Source: CAXBID01 sp963815305
Lineage (GTDB): Bacteria; Bacteroidota; Bacteroidia; Flavobacteriales; Flavobacteriaceae
DNA: 64,000 nt
Assembly: GCA_963815305.1 (NCBI GenBank)
Contig: CAWFFW010000001.1
Coordinates: 1,178,001-1,242,000, forward strand
Direction of reading: 5' to 3'
Shown here: positions 63,808 through 64,000 of the stretch, in pieces
Numbering within the stretch: position 1 is the first letter of the stretch
Layout of the letters: the number at the start of each line of letters is the position of its first letter
Program-made: the position numbers and the translations under genes
The notes under the pieces: model-generated
Databases searched by the model: none
The model's input: only the letters and a program-made list of their open reading frames with translations
What the model was told of the DNA's origin: nothing

Positions 63808-64000
63808 ACGTTTATTTTGTTTTATTTAAATTAAAATCAGTTTTAATGTTCTATAAATGTTTTTTTTAATATGAAATGATACTAGTTATAAGTCAATAAG
63901 TACATATACATAATTATCAATAGTTATGGTCATTAATATCATGATGGATAGTTATTCCTTTTCCAAAAGCGACTTCGCAAAATTTTTAAATCTCCAGTTA
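63808..64000. other. Right-edge region without a supported gene
   Basis: About 190 AT-rich bases follow the protease start. A minus-strand frame ending GKGITIHHDINDHNY is visible but interrupted by a stop upstream; it may be the damaged end of a gene beyond the window. No conclusion is possible. Confidence 0.25.

Noticed and set aside
1..64000. tRNA, rRNA or phage and transposon genes
   Set aside because: No cloverleaf-like GC-rich segment, rRNA core sequence, transposase or integrase was recognised. The 'holin' family protein at 6670 is a YtxH-operon membrane protein, not a phage gene.

Overview
This strongly AT-rich window comes from the chromosome of a marine-type member of the Flavobacteriaceae (Bacteroidota). 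Several independent signs point there: type IX secretion (T9SS) sorting domains (types A and B), a PorP/SprF-family protein, a menaquinone cluster (menB, menA, menC, menE), PchR-like AraC regulators, an EttA gene preceded by the small CAL67264-type membrane protein, weak Shine-Dalgarno sequences, and TAnnTTTG-like promoter elements. I found no rRNA, tRNA, CRISPR array, intact insertion sequence or prophage. Apart from short accessory pockets it is core chromosome.

Layout. 1-6.1 kb: end of a membrane protein, ettA, a zinc-peptidase-like protein, a GH3-family protein and an aldehyde dehydrogenase. 6.2-11 kb: envelope and stress-type small genes (YtxH, holin-like, acidic lipoprotein, DUF2383, DUF1328) around a type IB topoisomerase. 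11-15.2 kb: three paralogous AraC regulators around an SRAP-family protein that lacks its active-site residues. 15.2-18.6 kb: two pirins, a MarR regulator and an FMN reductase, with a perfect 18-bp palindrome as probable operator. 18.7-24 kb: an acyl-CoA carboxylase beta chain and a very unusual VIT/VWA/TonB-plug/DUF2135 chimera. 24-31.3 kb: menaquinone genes, interrupted by a CPBP protease, a lipoprotein carbonic anhydrase, a DUF2490 protein and a metallo-hydrolase. 31.6-36 kb: ung, holA, a small nuclease-like protein, a glycosyltransferase and an OmpA-family lipoprotein. 36.3-41.3 kb: a LytTR two-component system and a leucine-rich-repeat T9SS cargo. 41.4-46.5 kb: the sua5-pcrA interval, holding an esterase, a glycosyltransferase and a decayed chimeric duplicate of the two flanking genes. 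46.6-51.3 kb: an AsmA-like protein, an FMN-binding glutamate synthase-family protein and a patatin. 51.4-63 kb: two giant T9SS-secreted PKD/SprB-repeat proteins followed by their PorP/SprF partner. 63.1-63.8 kb: a secreted trypsin-like protease.

How the genes work together. MenB, MenA, MenC and MenE cover most of the menaquinone pathway from SEPHCHC-derived intermediates to demethylmenaquinone. The MarR-pirin-FMN reductase block looks like a small redox or electrophile-responsive regulon. The two giant adhesin-like proteins and the SprF-like protein form a T9SS surface-display module. The most notable observations are the pcrA'/sua5' fossil at 42991-43327, which records a recombination or duplication event, the modular VIT-VWA-plug-DUF2135 protein, and the inactive-looking SRAP protein.
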